Of a DNA stretch of 64,000 nt, positions 8,223-17,602 are shown one piece after another. Position 1 is the first letter of the stretch, and every line of letters starts with the position of its first letter. This DNA is from Nocardioides sp. URHA0032. Its GTDB lineage: Bacteria > Actinomycetota > Actinomycetes > Propionibacteriales > Nocardioidaceae. Location of the stretch: positions 310,001-374,000 of the forward strand of contig NZ_KK211159.1 in assembly GCF_000620645.1 (NCBI RefSeq). The letters are read 5' to 3'. A program made the translations under genes and the position numbers. Below the pieces are notes generated by a model, which was given only the letters and a program-made list of their open reading frames with translations, had not been told where the DNA came from and searched no databases.

Positions 8223-9338
8223 ATGAGCATCGCTGTCCCGTCCGGTCGCGCCCGGTCGAGCCGCGGGTTCAACCTGCGCCAGGGCTTGCGCCGGGTTGTC
8301 GAGGCGGCCGTCACCCCGCTGGAGATCGACGACGTCCTCGACGTGTTCCACCCGCTGCGCCGCGGCGCGGAGCTGCGTGGGCGGATCGTGGAGGTGCGGC
8401 CCGAGACCACCGAGGCCGCGACCATCGTCATCAAGCCGGGCCGCGACTGGGCGGGCCACCAGCCCGGGCAGTACGTCCGGATGGGCGTCGACGTCGACGG
8501 GGTCCGCCTCTGGCGCACGTACTCCCTCACCCACGGGCCGCGCCCGGACGGATGCATCAGCATCACCGTCAAGGCGATCCCCGACGGCGTCGTGTCCCAC
8601 TACCTCGTCCATCGCTCGCGTCCCGGGCAGATGATCCAGCTCGCCCAGGCGCAGGGTGAGTTCGTCCTCCCGCAGCCGGTGCCCGCGAAGCTGCTGCTGG
8701 TCACCGCCGGCTCCGGCATCACCCCCGTGATCGGGATGCTGCGCAACCTGTTCAGCCGGTCCGAGCCGTTCCGCGGCGACATCGTGCTGCTGCACTCGGC
8801 GATGACCCGGGACGCCGTGATCTTCGGGCCCGAGCTGCGCGGGTACGCCGCGCGCGGGCTGATCCGCCTGGTGGAGCTGCACACCGACCGGCATGGCCTG
8901 CTCGACGTCGCTGACCTCGACGAGCTGGTGCCCGACCTGGCCGAGCGGACCGCATACGCCTGCGGGCCCGCCGGCCTCCTCGACGCGCTCGAGGAGCACT
9001 ACGCGTCGCGTGAGCTGCTGCTCAACACCGAGCGGTTCCGGCCGGTCACCGTCGAGCCCGGCGAGGGCGGGACGGTGTCCTTCGCCGACGGTCGCACCGT
9101 CGACGCCGACGGCGCCACCCCGATCCTGGACGCCGCGGAGGGCGCCGGCGTCCTGATGCCGAGCGGCTGCCGGATGGGCATCTGCATGGGCTGCGTGCTG
9201 CCGATGAAGGAGGGCGCCGTCCGCGACCTCCGCAACGGCGCGATCACCGTCGCGGTGCCGGGGGAGACCGGCCCGGGCGGCGTACCGATCCAGACCTGCA
9301 TCAACGCGGCCGCGGGGCCGTGCCACCTCGACCACTGA
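8223..9338 (+). CDS. Ferredoxin reductase for the adjacent acyl-CoA desaturase
   Basis: A 371-residue flavoprotein that passes electrons from NADPH to the desaturase, like mycobacterial Rv3230c for DesA3. It has an FAD domain (RTYSLTHGP near residue 100), an NAD(P) domain (LLVTAGSGITPVIGMLR; YACGPAGLLDAL) and a C-terminal plant-type [2Fe-2S] ferredoxin domain with Cys ligands in CRMGICMGC and a later Cys in QTCINAAAG. The desaturase follows after 19 bases with a GGAGA ribosome site. A CACACT hexamer ends 6 bases before the ATG, the same arrangement as in the Rrf2 gene at 22838, which suggests leaderless translation. Confidence 0.9.
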   Translation: MSIAVPSGRARSSRGFNLRQGLRRVVEAAVTPLEIDDVLDVFHPLRRGAELRGRIVEVRPETTEAATIVIKPGRDWAGHQPGQYVRMGVDVDGVRLWRTYSLTHGPRPDGCISITVKAIPDGVVSHYLVHRSRPGQMIQLAQAQGEFVLPQPVPAKLLLVTAGSGITPVIGMLRNLFSRSEPFRGDIVLLHSAMTRDAVIFGPELRGYAARGLIRLVELHTDRHGLLDVADLDELVPDLAERTAYACGPAGLLDALEEHYASRELLLNTERFRPVTVEPGEGGTVSFADGRTVDADGATPILDAAEGAGVLMPSGCRMGICMGCVLPMKEGAVRDLRNGAITVAVPGETGPGGVPIQTCINAAAGPCHLDH

Positions 9339-9357
9339 GAGATCGCGAGGAGACACC

Positions 9358-10593
9358 ATGACCGCCATCACCAAGAAGCCCGAGAACCCGACCGCCCACC
9401 TCACCCCCGAGGACATCGAGCAGCTCGGCATCGAGCTCGACGCGATCCGCCAGGACGTGCTCGACGACCGGGGCGCCCGCGACGCGGCGTACATCCGCAG
9501 GATCGTCGACGTGCAGCGCCGCCTCGAGCTGGCCTCGCGCGCAGTGCTCCTCGGCTCCGCGCTGCCGCCGCTGTGGGTGCTCGGCACCGTCGGCCTCTCC
9601 GTCGCCAAGATCCTCGAGAACATGGAGATCGGGCACAACGTCATGCACGGCCAGTGGGACTGGATGCGTGACCCGAAGATCCACTCGACGACCTGGGAGT
9701 GGGACAACGCCTCGACCGCCGAGGGCTGGAAGCACTCCCACAACGAGATCCACCACACGTACACGAACATCGTCGGCAAGGACAACGACCTCGGCTACGG
9801 CATCATGCGCGTCGACGAGGACCAGCGCTGGCACCCGATGTACCTCGCCCAGCCGCTCTGGAACCTCATCAACGCGTGCTTCTTCGAGTACGGCATCGCG
9901 GCGTACGACCTCGAGCTGGGCAAGAACCTGTCCGTCCCGAAGGAGAAGCGCAGCGAGACCTTCAAGGCCAACGCGAAGAAGACCCTGAAGAAGATCCGCA
10001 AGCAGGCCACCAAGGACTACGTCGTCAACCCCGCGCTGGCGATCCCGTTCGGTGGGTTCCTGCCGACGGTCGCGGCCAACTTCACCGCGAACCTGGTCCG
10101 CAACGTCTGGTCGCACTCGGTGATCATGTGCGGCCACTTCCCCGAAGGCGTCGAGACGTTCGAGCGGAGCGCGATCCCGGACAACGAGACGCGCGGCGAG
10201 TGGTACCTGCGGCAGATGCTCGGCTCCGCCAACATCTCCGGCTCCAAGGCCATGCACCTGATGACCGGCAACCTCTCGCACCAGATCGAGCACCACCTGT
10301 TCCCGGACCTGCCGAGCAACCGGTACGCCGAGGTGGCCCCGCGGGTGCAGGCGCTGTTCGAGAAGTACGACCTGAACTACCACGCGGCGCCGCTGCGGCA
10401 GCAGGTCTACTCGGCCTGGCACAAGGTCGTCCGGCTCTCCCTGCCGAACGGCTGGCTGGCCACCACCAACGCGAAGAACCTGCCCTCGCAGGCCAAGCTC
10501 CTCTGGGCGATGACCACCAAGGGCCCGAAGGTGCGCCGCGCCGCCGCGGCCCGGCTGCAGCAGCAGGCACGGAAGCAGGCGGCGGCTGCCTGA
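9358..10593 (+). CDS. desA3: Membrane acyl-CoA fatty acid desaturase (DesA3-like)
   Basis: A 411-residue integral-membrane di-iron desaturase that puts a cis double bond into acyl-CoA chains (probably delta-9), using O2 and electrons from the preceding reductase. The three histidine boxes are present: GHNVMHGQ (about residue 100), HSHNEIHH (about 125) and QIEHHLFPD (about 310). A hydrophobic stretch near residues 60-85 anchors the protein. The tail is rich in Ala, Arg and Gln. A strong hairpin follows the stop, so the two genes form a closed operon. Confidence 0.92.
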   Translation: MTAITKKPENPTAHLTPEDIEQLGIELDAIRQDVLDDRGARDAAYIRRIVDVQRRLELASRAVLLGSALPPLWVLGTVGLSVAKILENMEIGHNVMHGQWDWMRDPKIHSTTWEWDNASTAEGWKHSHNEIHHTYTNIVGKDNDLGYGIMRVDEDQRWHPMYLAQPLWNLINACFFEYGIAAYDLELGKNLSVPKEKRSETFKANAKKTLKKIRKQATKDYVVNPALAIPFGGFLPTVAANFTANLVRNVWSHSVIMCGHFPEGVETFERSAIPDNETRGEWYLRQMLGSANISGSKAMHLMTGNLSHQIEHHLFPDLPSNRYAEVAPRVQALFEKYDLNYHAAPLRQQVYSAWHKVVRLSLPNGWLATTNAKNLPSQAKLLWAMTTKGPKVRRAAAARLQQQARKQAAAA

Positions 10594-10601
10594 GGCCGAG
10601 G

Positions 10602-10633
10602 GCGGGTTTCTCCGGCTGACCGGAGAAACCCGC
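10602..10633 (+). terminator. Strong hairpin after the desaturase operon; REP-like
   Basis: Perfect 14-bp stem (arm GCGGGTTTCTCCGG, loop CTGA) 9 bases after the desaturase stop. Its inner 28 bp recur with two changes at 55187-55214 inside hutF, so it is probably a dispersed repeat as well as a terminator. A smaller GTCGGG/CCCGAC hairpin lies at 10662-10678. Confidence 0.7.
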
Positions 10634-10722
10634 GGACACGCCGGGAGGCACGCGGCGTGTCGTCGGGTTCCCCCCGACAACCCCCGGCCCGGGCAGTGAC
10701 GAGCACGCGGCATGCTTGCCCC

Positions 10723-11118
10723 ATGCGATTCACCGAGCACGAGCTGACGGTCGCCCTGACCGGGGTGGCCAAGAACGTGCTGGCCGTGCAGGACAAGGAC
10801 GTGCGCAAGGGCCGGCGCACCGAGGACGAGCTGTGGGAGTCGCTCGGCCGCTACCAGCGGTTCGTGGTGCTCGACGGCCTCGGTGACCAGCTGCTGCCGG
10901 CCCTCGTCGCGCTCCCGGACGTCGAGGTGGCCACCGGGGAGAAGCCGGCGTACACCGACGAGCAGATCACCGCGGCCGTCGAGGAGCGGATGGGCGAGGA
11001 GCGCGGCGTACGGCGCAAGGCGCTGGTCACCGCCCGGGTGGCGTTGGTGAAGCTCGCGCTGGAGTGCCTGCCGCCCCGGCAGGACCCGGACACGCTGACC
11101 GTGCCCGACCACCTGTGA
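10723..11118 (+). CDS. Conserved hypothetical protein
   Basis: A 131-residue soluble protein that I cannot assign. It begins MRFTEHELTVALTGVAKNVL and has mixed charged helices (DKDVRKGRRTEDELWESLGRYQRF; EEERMGEERGVRRKAL-type) but no signal peptide, membrane segment or catalytic motif. Codon use matches the neighbours. The ATG at 10723 starts the conserved-looking part; a CATGCT hexamer ends 6 bases before it, compatible with a leaderless transcript. It converges with pgm. Confidence 0.7.
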   Translation: MRFTEHELTVALTGVAKNVLAVQDKDVRKGRRTEDELWESLGRYQRFVVLDGLGDQLLPALVALPDVEVATGEKPAYTDEQITAAVEERMGEERGVRRKALVTARVALVKLALECLPPRQDPDTLTVPDHL

Positions 11119-11148
11119 CCTGGGCGACCTGAGCGACCTGAGCGGACG

Positions 11149-12780
11149 TCAGCTCCCGAGGGCGGCGTCGACGACCGCCCTCGCCTCGTCCTGCACCTGG
11201 GCCAGGTGCTCGGGGCCGCGGAACGACTCCGCGTAGATCTTGTACACGTCCTCGGTGCCGGACGGCCGGGCCGCGAACCACGCGGACTCCGTCGTGACCT
11301 TCAGGCCGCCGATCTTCGCGCCGTTGCCGGGCGCCTCGGTCAGCTTCGCCGTGATCTCCTCGCCGGCCAGCGACGTCGCCGCCACGTCCGACGGCGAGAG
11401 CGCGGCGAGGGCGGCCTTCTGCTCCCGCGTGGCCGGCGCGTCGATGCGGGCGTACGCCGGCTCACCGTGCCGGGCGACCAGGTCGGCGTAGTGCGCCGAG
11501 GGCGAGGAGCCGGTCGCCGCGAGGATCTCGGAGGCCAGCAGCGCCAGGATGATGCCGTCCTTGTCGGTGGTCCACGCCGAGCCGTCGCGGCGCAGGAACG
11601 ACGCGCCCGCGGACTCCTCGCCGCCGAACCCGAACGACCCGTCGATCAGCCCGGGCACGAACCACTTGAACCCGACCGGCACCTCGACCAGCTCGCGGCC
11701 GATGTCGGCGGCGACCAGGTCGATCATCGAGGAGGAGACGAGCGTCTTGCCGATCCGCGCGGTCGACGGCCAGTCCGGCCGCGCCCCCCCGAACAGGTAT
11801 CCGATCGCCACCGCGAGGTAGTGGTTCGGGTTCATCAGCCCGGCGTCCGGCGTGACGATGCCGTGCCGGTCGGCGTCCGCGTCGTTGCCGGTCGCGAGGT
11901 CGTACGACGAGCGCTGCGCGATCAGCGACGCCATCGCGTCGGGCGAGGAGCAGTCCATCCGGATCTTGCCGTCCCAGTCCAGCGTCATGAAGCGCCAGGT
12001 CGCGTCCACGAGCGGGTTCACCACGGTCAGGTCCAGGCGGTGCCGCTCCGCGATCTCGCCCCAGTACGCCACCGACGCGCCGCCGAGCGGGTCGGCCCCG
12101 ATCCGCACACCGGCCGAGCGGATCGCGTCGAGGTCCACCACGTGCGGCAGGTCGTCGACGTAGGTCCCCAGGAAGTCGTACGGCGCAGCCGCGGCCCGGG
12201 CCCGCGCGAACGGCACCCTCTTCACGTCCGCCAGCCCGTCTCGGATGATCTCGTTCGCCCGCGCCGCGATCACCGACGTCGCGTCGCTGTCGGCCGGCCC
12301 GCCGTGCGGCGGGTTGTACTTGAACCCGCCGTCGTACGGCGGGTTGTGCGACGGCGTGACCACGATCCCGTCGGCGGTGCCGCCGCCGCGGTTGGCGCGG
12401 ATGATCGCGTGCGACACCGCGGGCGTCGGCGTGTACCCGTCGCGGTCGTCGACCAGCACGGTCACGTCGTTGGCCGCCAGCACCTCCAGCGCGCTCGCCC
12501 ACGCCGGCTCGGACAGCCCGTGGGTGTCCCGGCCGAGGAACAGCGGGCCGTCGTACCCCTGCGACGTCCGGTAGTCCACGATCGCCTGCGTGGTCGCGAG
12601 GATGTGCGTCTCGTTGAACGCCGTCCGCAGCGAGGACCCGCGGTGCCCGCTGGTGCCGAACGCGACCTGCTGGTCGACGTCGTCGGGGTCCGGGACCCCG
12701 GTGTAGTACGCCGTCACGAGGTGCGCGACGTCGACGAGGTCCGAGGGCTCGGCGGGCTTACCAGCGCGCGGGTCGCTCAT
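11149..12780 (-). CDS. pgm: Phosphoglucomutase (alpha-D-glucose-specific)
   Basis: Interconverts glucose-1-phosphate and glucose-6-phosphate. The 543-residue protein has all four signatures: [17 protein letters not shown] near the N-terminus, the catalytic phosphoserine loop [16 protein letters not shown], the Mg-binding loop [12 protein letters not shown], the sugar-binding [11 protein letters not shown], and the phosphate loop [16 protein letters not shown]. The ATG at 12780 is chosen over 12804, which would add eight residues upstream of the MSDPRAGKP start. It is monocistronic as far as can be seen. Confidence 0.95.
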   Translation of the reverse strand: MSDPRAGKPAEPSDLVDVAHLVTAYYTGVPDPDDVDQQVAFGTSGHRGSSLRTAFNETHILATTQAIVDYRTSQGYDGPLFLGRDTHGLSEPAWASALEVLAANDVTVLVDDRDGYTPTPAVSHAIIRANRGGGTADGIVVTPSHNPPYDGGFKYNPPHGGPADSDATSVIAARANEIIRDGLADVKRVPFARARAAAAPYDFLGTYVDDLPHVVDLDAIRSAGVRIGADPLGGASVAYWGEIAERHRLDLTVVNPLVDATWRFMTLDWDGKIRMDCSSPDAMASLIAQRSSYDLATGNDADADRHGIVTPDAGLMNPNHYLAVAIGYLFGGARPDWPSTARIGKTLVSSSMIDLVAADIGRELVEVPVGFKWFVPGLIDGSFGFGGEESAGASFLRRDGSAWTTDKDGIILALLASEILAATGSSPSAHYADLVARHGEPAYARIDAPATREQKAALAALSPSDVAATSLAGEEITAKLTEAPGNGAKIGGLKVTTESAWFAARPSGTEDVYKIYAESFRGPEHLAQVQDEARAVVDAALGS

Positions 12781-12881
12781 GGCGCCATCATGCACTGTCG
12801 CCACGAGTGCCGCGCTCGGCCGGGCTGGCGTACTGTGGGGCGCGCGGGGCGCTCTCGCGATCTTCGTGACGACGGGACCCC

Positions 12882-13544
12882 ATGCCTTCCACCGGGACCA
12901 CCACCCACCCGACCCTCCCCGCCGTGATCAGACGGGTCGCCCTCAGCCTCCTCGTCGCCTGCGCGGTCCCGGCGGCGCTCTTCTACGCGTGCGTGCGCCT
13001 CGAGGGCGTGTGGACCGCGATCTTCGCCGCGCTCGCCTGGTCGTACGGCGCGATCGCGTGGCGTGCCCTCACCCGCAGACGGGCCTCGGGCCTGCTGGTC
13101 CTCACCGCGCTCGTGATGACCGGCCGGACGCTCGTCGCGCTGCTGACCGACAGCACCTACCTGTACTTCCTCCAGCCCATCATCAGCGACGGGCTGATCG
13201 CGTCGGCCTTCATCGCGACGCTGGCCTCGGCGCGGCCGATGGTCGCGCGCCTGGCCGGCGACTTCTACCCGATGGACGACGAGCTGCACCTGAGGCCGCG
13301 GATCCGGCGGCTCTTCTGGTACCTCACCCTCATGTGGGCGCTGCTGTGCCTGGCGAAGGCGGTCGCGACCCTGTGGCTGCTCGAGTCCCAGTCGCTGCAG
13401 ACCTTCGTGCTCGTCAAGGGCGTCTCGATGCTGCTGCTCAACGCCCTGGCGGTGGTCGCGACGATCGGCGCGGCGACCCTGGTCGCCCGGCGGGAGGGCC
13501 TCCTGCCCGTTCCCGTTCCCGTGCCCGTCCCCGTACCTGCCTGA
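12882..13544 (+). CDS. Multi-pass membrane protein of unknown function
   Basis: A 220-residue protein with about five or six hydrophobic segments (residues about 18-40, 43-60, 68-85, 95-115, 142-165 and 175-200), resembling the actinobacterial VC0807-type group. It ends in a low-complexity [12 protein letters not shown] tail encoded by a GTTCCC/GTGCCC-type hexamer run, which may vary in length between strains. No catalytic residues stand out. It stops 4 bases before the convergent aldo-keto reductase gene. Confidence 0.75.
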   Translation: MPSTGTTTHPTLPAVIRRVALSLLVACAVPAALFYACVRLEGVWTAIFAALAWSYGAIAWRALTRRRASGLLVLTALVMTGRTLVALLTDSTYLYFLQPIISDGLIASAFIATLASARPMVARLAGDFYPMDDELHLRPRIRRLFWYLTLMWALLCLAKAVATLWLLESQSLQTFVLVKGVSMLLLNALAVVATIGAATLVARREGLLPVPVPVPVPVPA

Positions 13545-13548
13545 CCCG

Positions 13549-14370
13549 TCAGCCGATCGCGTCCAGCACCTCGAGGTCGTCCTCGTCCAGCTTCAGCCGG
13601 GACGCCGCGAGGTTCTCCTCCAGGTGCGCCACCGACGAGGTGCCGGGGATCAGCAGGATGTTCCGCGACCGCTGGAGCAGCCAGGCCAGCGCGACCTGCA
13701 TGTGCGTCGCGCCGTGCCGCTCGGCCACGTCCGAGACTGCCGACAGCTGCAGCGGGCTGAAGCCGCCGAGCGGGAAGAACGGGACGTACCAGATGCCGTG
13801 GGAGTCCAGCTCGTCGATGAAGTCGTCGTCCTCGCGGTGCGCGACGTTGTAGGCGTTCTGCACCATCGCGACCGGCGCGATGTCCTGCGCGATCTTCACC
13901 TGCTCCGGCGTGCAGTTGCTCAGCCCCAGCTCGCACACCAGCCCCTGCGACTGCAGGTCGGCGAGCACCGTCCACTGCTCCTCGAACCCGCCCTCGACGC
14001 CGTCCATGAAGCGGAGGTTCACGCCGCCGAGCCGCTCGACGCCGAGCCGGCCGAGGTTGTCGTGCACGGCCTCCTTGATCTCGTCGGGCGCGAACGCCGG
14101 CAGCCAGGCGCCGTCGTCGGTACGGCGCGCGCCGACCTTGGTGACCAGCACCAGCTCGGGCGGATAGGGATGCAGGGACTCCCGGATCAGGTCGTTGACG
14201 ACGTACGGCCCGTAGTAGTCGCTGGTGTCGATGTGGTCGACGCCGAGCTCGATCGCGCGCTGCAGCACCCGCCGGGCCTCGTCCGGGTCGGCCGGCGGCC
14301 CCATGATCCCGGGACCCGAGAGCCGCATGGCGCCGTACCCGATCCGCTTCACGTCCGAGAGTCGCTTCAT
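13549..14370 (-). CDS. Aldo/keto reductase, PdxI (pyridoxal reductase)-like
   Basis: A 273-residue NADPH-dependent reductase with a TIM-barrel fold. The catalytic Asp and Tyr are in HIDTSDYYG (about residue 50) and the Lys in LVTKVGARR. The usual catalytic His of the family is replaced: the strand reads VNLRFMDG. As I recall, the pyridoxal reductases (E. coli YdbC/PdxI) also carry VNLR here, which favours that subgroup over sugar reductases. Cofactor motifs near the C-terminus (LLIPGTSSVAHLEENLAA) are intact. Confidence 0.82.
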   Translation of the reverse strand: MKRLSDVKRIGYGAMRLSGPGIMGPPADPDEARRVLQRAIELGVDHIDTSDYYGPYVVNDLIRESLHPYPPELVLVTKVGARRTDDGAWLPAFAPDEIKEAVHDNLGRLGVERLGGVNLRFMDGVEGGFEEQWTVLADLQSQGLVCELGLSNCTPEQVKIAQDIAPVAMVQNAYNVAHREDDDFIDELDSHGIWYVPFFPLGGFSPLQLSAVSDVAERHGATHMQVALAWLLQRSRNILLIPGTSSVAHLEENLAASRLKLDEDDLEVLDAIG

Positions 14371-14437
14371 GTCGTCCTACTCTGCGTCGTCGCGCCTCGC
14401 GAACCAAGGGCCGTCCACGACCTAGCCTGTCGGGGAG

Positions 14438-15829
14438 ATGAGGTTCGCGCGTGCGGCCGCCCTGCTGGGCGTGGCCCTGCTGTGGTGGGCGTTCGGCCCG
14501 GTCGTCCTGCTGCTGGCCGCCGGCTCGCTGTACTTCCGCCGGGTCCGGGAGTGGCTCCGGCCCACCCGCCGCGTCGTCGTCCGGTGGGCCGTCGCCGTGG
14601 CGGCGGTCGCCGTGCTCGGGTACGCCGTGCCCGACGGCTGGGTGCGCATCCCGCCGGGCGCGGGCGCGCTCGTCGCCCCGTCGTACGTCGGCCGGCCCGC
14701 GATCGTGACCACCGGTCGGGTCACCGCGCCGCTGGGGGAGTCGCCGCGGGTGACGACGAAGTCGTACGGCACCTCCGACTGCCGCGAGATCGGGTTCGAC
14801 ACCCACGGCCGGCTGGTCACCACGTGCGGCGGGACGCTGCGCCTGCTGGACCCGGAGAGCCTGCGCCAGCTGGCGTCGAAGGACCTGGGCACGGACTGCC
14901 CGCCGGTGTTCGGCGTGGTCGGCGCCCGCGCCCTGGTCGCGGCCGGCGGGCAGCTGCTCGCCGTCGCGACCGCGGACGCGGAGGGCGCACCCGACCTGAC
15001 GACCGCGGCCACCGTCGACCTGCCCGACGTCGGCTGCCTCACCGGCATCGGCGCCGACGCGCACGGCCGGACCTGGTTCTCGGCCGCCGACGGGGCCGTC
15101 GGGCTCGTGGACGGCGACCGGGTCCGCACGCTGGACCTCGACGACCACGTCGACCGGCCGCTCGCGATCGCGGACGACGCCGTGTACGTCGCCGGGGCGG
15201 ACGCGCTGCACAAGGTGATCGCCGCACGCGGCAAGCCGGTCCTGGCCTGGTCGTCGGCGTACGACGGGGGCGAGCGGGGCAGCGCGCCGGTGGTGCTGCC
15301 GTCCGGGCTGGTCGCGGTCGCCGACGACCGCGACCCGCGGCTCCAGGTCGTGCTCCACCGCGGCGACACCGGCGACGTGGTCTGCCGGGTCGAGCTGTTC
15401 GAGGACGACGAGAGCGCCACCGACGGCGGGATGGTCGCCGCCGGTGACGGCGTGCTGGTCCTCAACTCGCACGGGTACGCCGGACCGCTGTCGACCGCCC
15501 TCGGCCGCACGACGACCGGCGGCATCGCGCGCGTCGACGACCGCTGCGCGGTCAGCTGGGAGTCGGACCTGGACGCACCGAGCGGCGCTCCGGCGATCTC
15601 GCCCGAGGCCGGGCTGGCCTACGTCTACACGAAGCGGCACAGCTGGCTCGGCGTCGACGCGTGGTACCTCACCGCGGTCGACCTCGACAGCGGTCGCGCG
15701 GTCTGGGCGCGGCGGACGGGGCTCGGCGTGCTGCGCGACAACCACGGCGGCGCCGTCGCGCTGGGCCCGGACGGCTCGGCGTACGTCCCGGTGCTGGGCG
15801 GGTTCGTGCGGGTGCACGACCGGGACTGA
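14438..15829 (+). CDS. Membrane-anchored PQQ-like beta-propeller protein
   Basis: A 463-residue protein with two N-terminal membrane segments (residues about 5-32 and 46-66) and a large extracytoplasmic part made of repeated beta-blades (for example IGFDTHGRLVTTCGGTLRLLDP, GADAHGRTWFSAADGAVGLVDG, VALGPDGSAYVPVLGGFVRVHD). The blades resemble PQQ-enzyme or WD-type propellers, but no cofactor site is evident, so a scaffold or binding role is more likely than catalysis. Several paired Cys residues (CREI, TTCGG, DCPP, GCL) could form disulfides. Confidence 0.72.
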   Translation: MRFARAAALLGVALLWWAFGPVVLLLAAGSLYFRRVREWLRPTRRVVVRWAVAVAAVAVLGYAVPDGWVRIPPGAGALVAPSYVGRPAIVTTGRVTAPLGESPRVTTKSYGTSDCREIGFDTHGRLVTTCGGTLRLLDPESLRQLASKDLGTDCPPVFGVVGARALVAAGGQLLAVATADAEGAPDLTTAATVDLPDVGCLTGIGADAHGRTWFSAADGAVGLVDGDRVRTLDLDDHVDRPLAIADDAVYVAGADALHKVIAARGKPVLAWSSAYDGGERGSAPVVLPSGLVAVADDRDPRLQVVLHRGDTGDVVCRVELFEDDESATDGGMVAAGDGVLVLNSHGYAGPLSTALGRTTTGGIARVDDRCAVSWESDLDAPSGAPAISPEAGLAYVYTKRHSWLGVDAWYLTAVDLDSGRAVWARRTGLGVLRDNHGGAVALGPDGSAYVPVLGGFVRVHDRD

Positions 15830-15838
15830 CGCGACCGG

Positions 15839-16780
15839 TCAGGGGTAGCGGATCCCGGTCACCTCTTCGCTGAGCTGCCACAGCCGGCCCTGCGCGGCCT
15901 CGTCGTACGACAGCCTGGTGCTGGTCGTGACCTTGGGCCGGCCGCCCCACTCCAGGAAGCCGTCCGGCCCGACGTACGTCGCGCCGGGCAGGTCGGCGGT
16001 GGCGGCCATCAGCGTCGGCCAGGCTCCCTGGTCCGCGGAGTTCGGCGAGACGGCCTTGATCACCGCGTCCAGGATCGAGGCGCGGCCGCCCGTGGCGCGG
16101 CCGTACTGGCCGTTCGCCGCGAGGTGCGTCGAGGCGAAGCCGGGGTGCGCGGCGAGGGCCTTCACCGGGAGCTCGGCACGGCGCAACCGGCGGTCCAGCT
16201 CGTAGGTGAAGAGCAGGTTGGCGAGCTTCGTCCGGGCGTACGCCGGCCAGCGCTGGTAGCGCCCCCGCTGCACCCGCGGGTCCTCGAGCGGCGCGGTCCG
16301 CGCGACCCGGTGCATCTGCGACGACACCGTCACGACACGGCCGTCCTCGCTCGCGGCCAGCTGCGGGAGCAGCAGGCCGGTCAGCAGGAACGGGCCGAAG
16401 TGGTTGGTCGCGAGCTGGAGCTCCAGGCCGTCGGCGGTGCGGTGGTCCGGCGTGCCCATCACCCCCGCGTTGTTCACCAGCACGTGGATCGGGCCGAGGC
16501 CCGCGACCTCGACGGCCGCGCGGCGCACCGAGGCGAGGTCCGCGAGGTCGACGGTGAGCTCCTCCAGCCCGGCGTCCGGCACCTCGGCGAGGATCGCGGC
16601 CCGCGTCTCGGCCGTCCGCTCCGGTCGGCGTCCGGCCAGCACCACGCGGGCGCCGTGCCGGGCGAGCTCGAGCGCGGTGAAGAATCCCAGCCCGCCGACG
16701 GTCGGTCCCGTCACCAGGGCGGTCCGGCCGGCCAGGCCGGGGAGGTCGGCCGGCGTCCAGGGGTCGGTCGCGGTCTTCAC
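15839..16780 (-). CDS. Short-chain dehydrogenase/reductase
   Basis: A 313-residue SDR related to retinol dehydrogenase/protochlorophyllide-reductase-type enzymes. It has TGPTVGGLG for NAD(P) binding, VLVNNAGVMG, the catalytic Ser in VVTVSSQMH and the YxxxK pair in YARTK. GRRPERT after the second strand suggests NADP preference. The substrate is unknown. The GTG start at 16780 overlaps the stop of the mycothiol-dependent enzyme gene by 4 bases (GTGA), so the two are co-translated and may act on related compounds. Confidence 0.88.
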   Translation of the reverse strand: MKTATDPWTPADLPGLAGRTALVTGPTVGGLGFFTALELARHGARVVLAGRRPERTAETRAAILAEVPDAGLEELTVDLADLASVRRAAVEVAGLGPIHVLVNNAGVMGTPDHRTADGLELQLATNHFGPFLLTGLLLPQLAASEDGRVVTVSSQMHRVARTAPLEDPRVQRGRYQRWPAYARTKLANLLFTYELDRRLRRAELPVKALAAHPGFASTHLAANGQYGRATGGRASILDAVIKAVSPNSADQGAWPTLMAATADLPGATYVGPDGFLEWGGRPKVTTSTRLSYDEAAQGRLWQLSEEVTGIRYP

Positions 16781-17592
16781 GGTGTGGTCGCGAGTGCGTC
16801 GAGGATGCTCTTACCCAGGGTCTCGTCGCCGTCGACCAGCAGGGTGCCGGGCTCGGGCTCGCACCGGCCACCGGCGAGCCGGATGAACGCCTCGCGGTCC
16901 ATCCGCAGGCACACGTCGGGCGCGTCCGGCGCGTCGGGCAGCCGCTCACCCCGGCCGGCGTCGGTCACGGCGAACGCGAACGACGCGCTGCCCTCCATCT
17001 CCAGGACGGCCGTGGTGCCCGCGGGCGCGCCGACCCGCTTGGCGAGCACGTAGCCGAGGCTCTCCGCGAGGTACTCGGCCGTGTGCCGGGCGGCGGGCGA
17101 GTCCAGGCCGCCGGGGCGGTCGGTCGCCCGGCGTACGTCCTGCTCGTGCATCCACACGTCGAGCGGCCGGTTGCGCAGCAGGGTGCGCCAGCTCCACGGG
17201 ACGCCGCCGAAGATCCGCTCCGGCCGGGCGTCCCCGTCAGTGGGCGGGTCCGCGACGAGCGCGGTGTGCCGGGCGGTGGCGGCGGCGCGGATCTCGTTGA
17301 TGATCGCGTCCGGGTCGGCGTCGCGGCGGTTCACGACGCCGATCTCGGTGTAGAGCCCCATCGGCCCGGTGACGTGCTCCGGGTCGCCGATCTCGGCGGT
17401 CTCCTCGGGATTGCCGGCGAGGATGCCCTCGAGATGGGCGATGTGGGAGGCGACCGCCTTGACGTCCCAGCCCGGGAGGTCGGTCGGCGCGGACCAGTCC
17501 TCCGGGCCCAGCTCCTCGAGGAGGTCGGTGAAGTCGTTGATGGCCTGCCACCAGACGTCGACGTACCCGCTGAGCAGCTGCTGGTCGGTCAT
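16777..17592 (-). CDS. Mycothiol-dependent enzyme of the maleylpyruvate-isomerase family
   Basis: A 271-residue DinB-fold protein with an MDMPI N-terminal domain (DLPGWDVKAVASHIAHLEGIL, metal His; RNRPLDVWMHEQDVRRA, second metal site) and an SCP2-like C-terminal domain. The family includes mycothiol-dependent maleylpyruvate isomerase and detoxifying thiol transferases. A TAGGGT hexamer ends 7 bases before the ATG and overlaps the stop of the upstream phosphatase gene, so this two-gene unit probably has its own leaderless promoter. Confidence 0.85.
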   Translation of the reverse strand: MTDQQLLSGYVDVWWQAINDFTDLLEELGPEDWSAPTDLPGWDVKAVASHIAHLEGILAGNPEETAEIGDPEHVTGPMGLYTEIGVVNRRDADPDAIINEIRAAATARHTALVADPPTDGDARPERIFGGVPWSWRTLLRNRPLDVWMHEQDVRRATDRPGGLDSPAARHTAEYLAESLGYVLAKRVGAPAGTTAVLEMEGSASFAFAVTDAGRGERLPDAPDAPDVCLRMDREAFIRLAGGRCEPEPGTLLVDGDETLGKSILDALATTP

Positions 17593-17602
17593 GCGTCCGA
17601 CC

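Noticed and set aside
6573..9785. Very long open frame on the minus strand (over 1000 codons) across the fasciclin, regulator and reductase genes
   Set aside because: It is antisense or out of frame to genes with clear families; long shadow frames are expected at this GC content, and the translation is Arg/Ala/Pro-rich without motifs.
13549..14370. Inactive aldo-keto reductase because the catalytic His is missing
   Set aside because: The VNLR strand is, as I recall, normal for the pyridoxal-reductase subgroup, and the other catalytic residues are intact.
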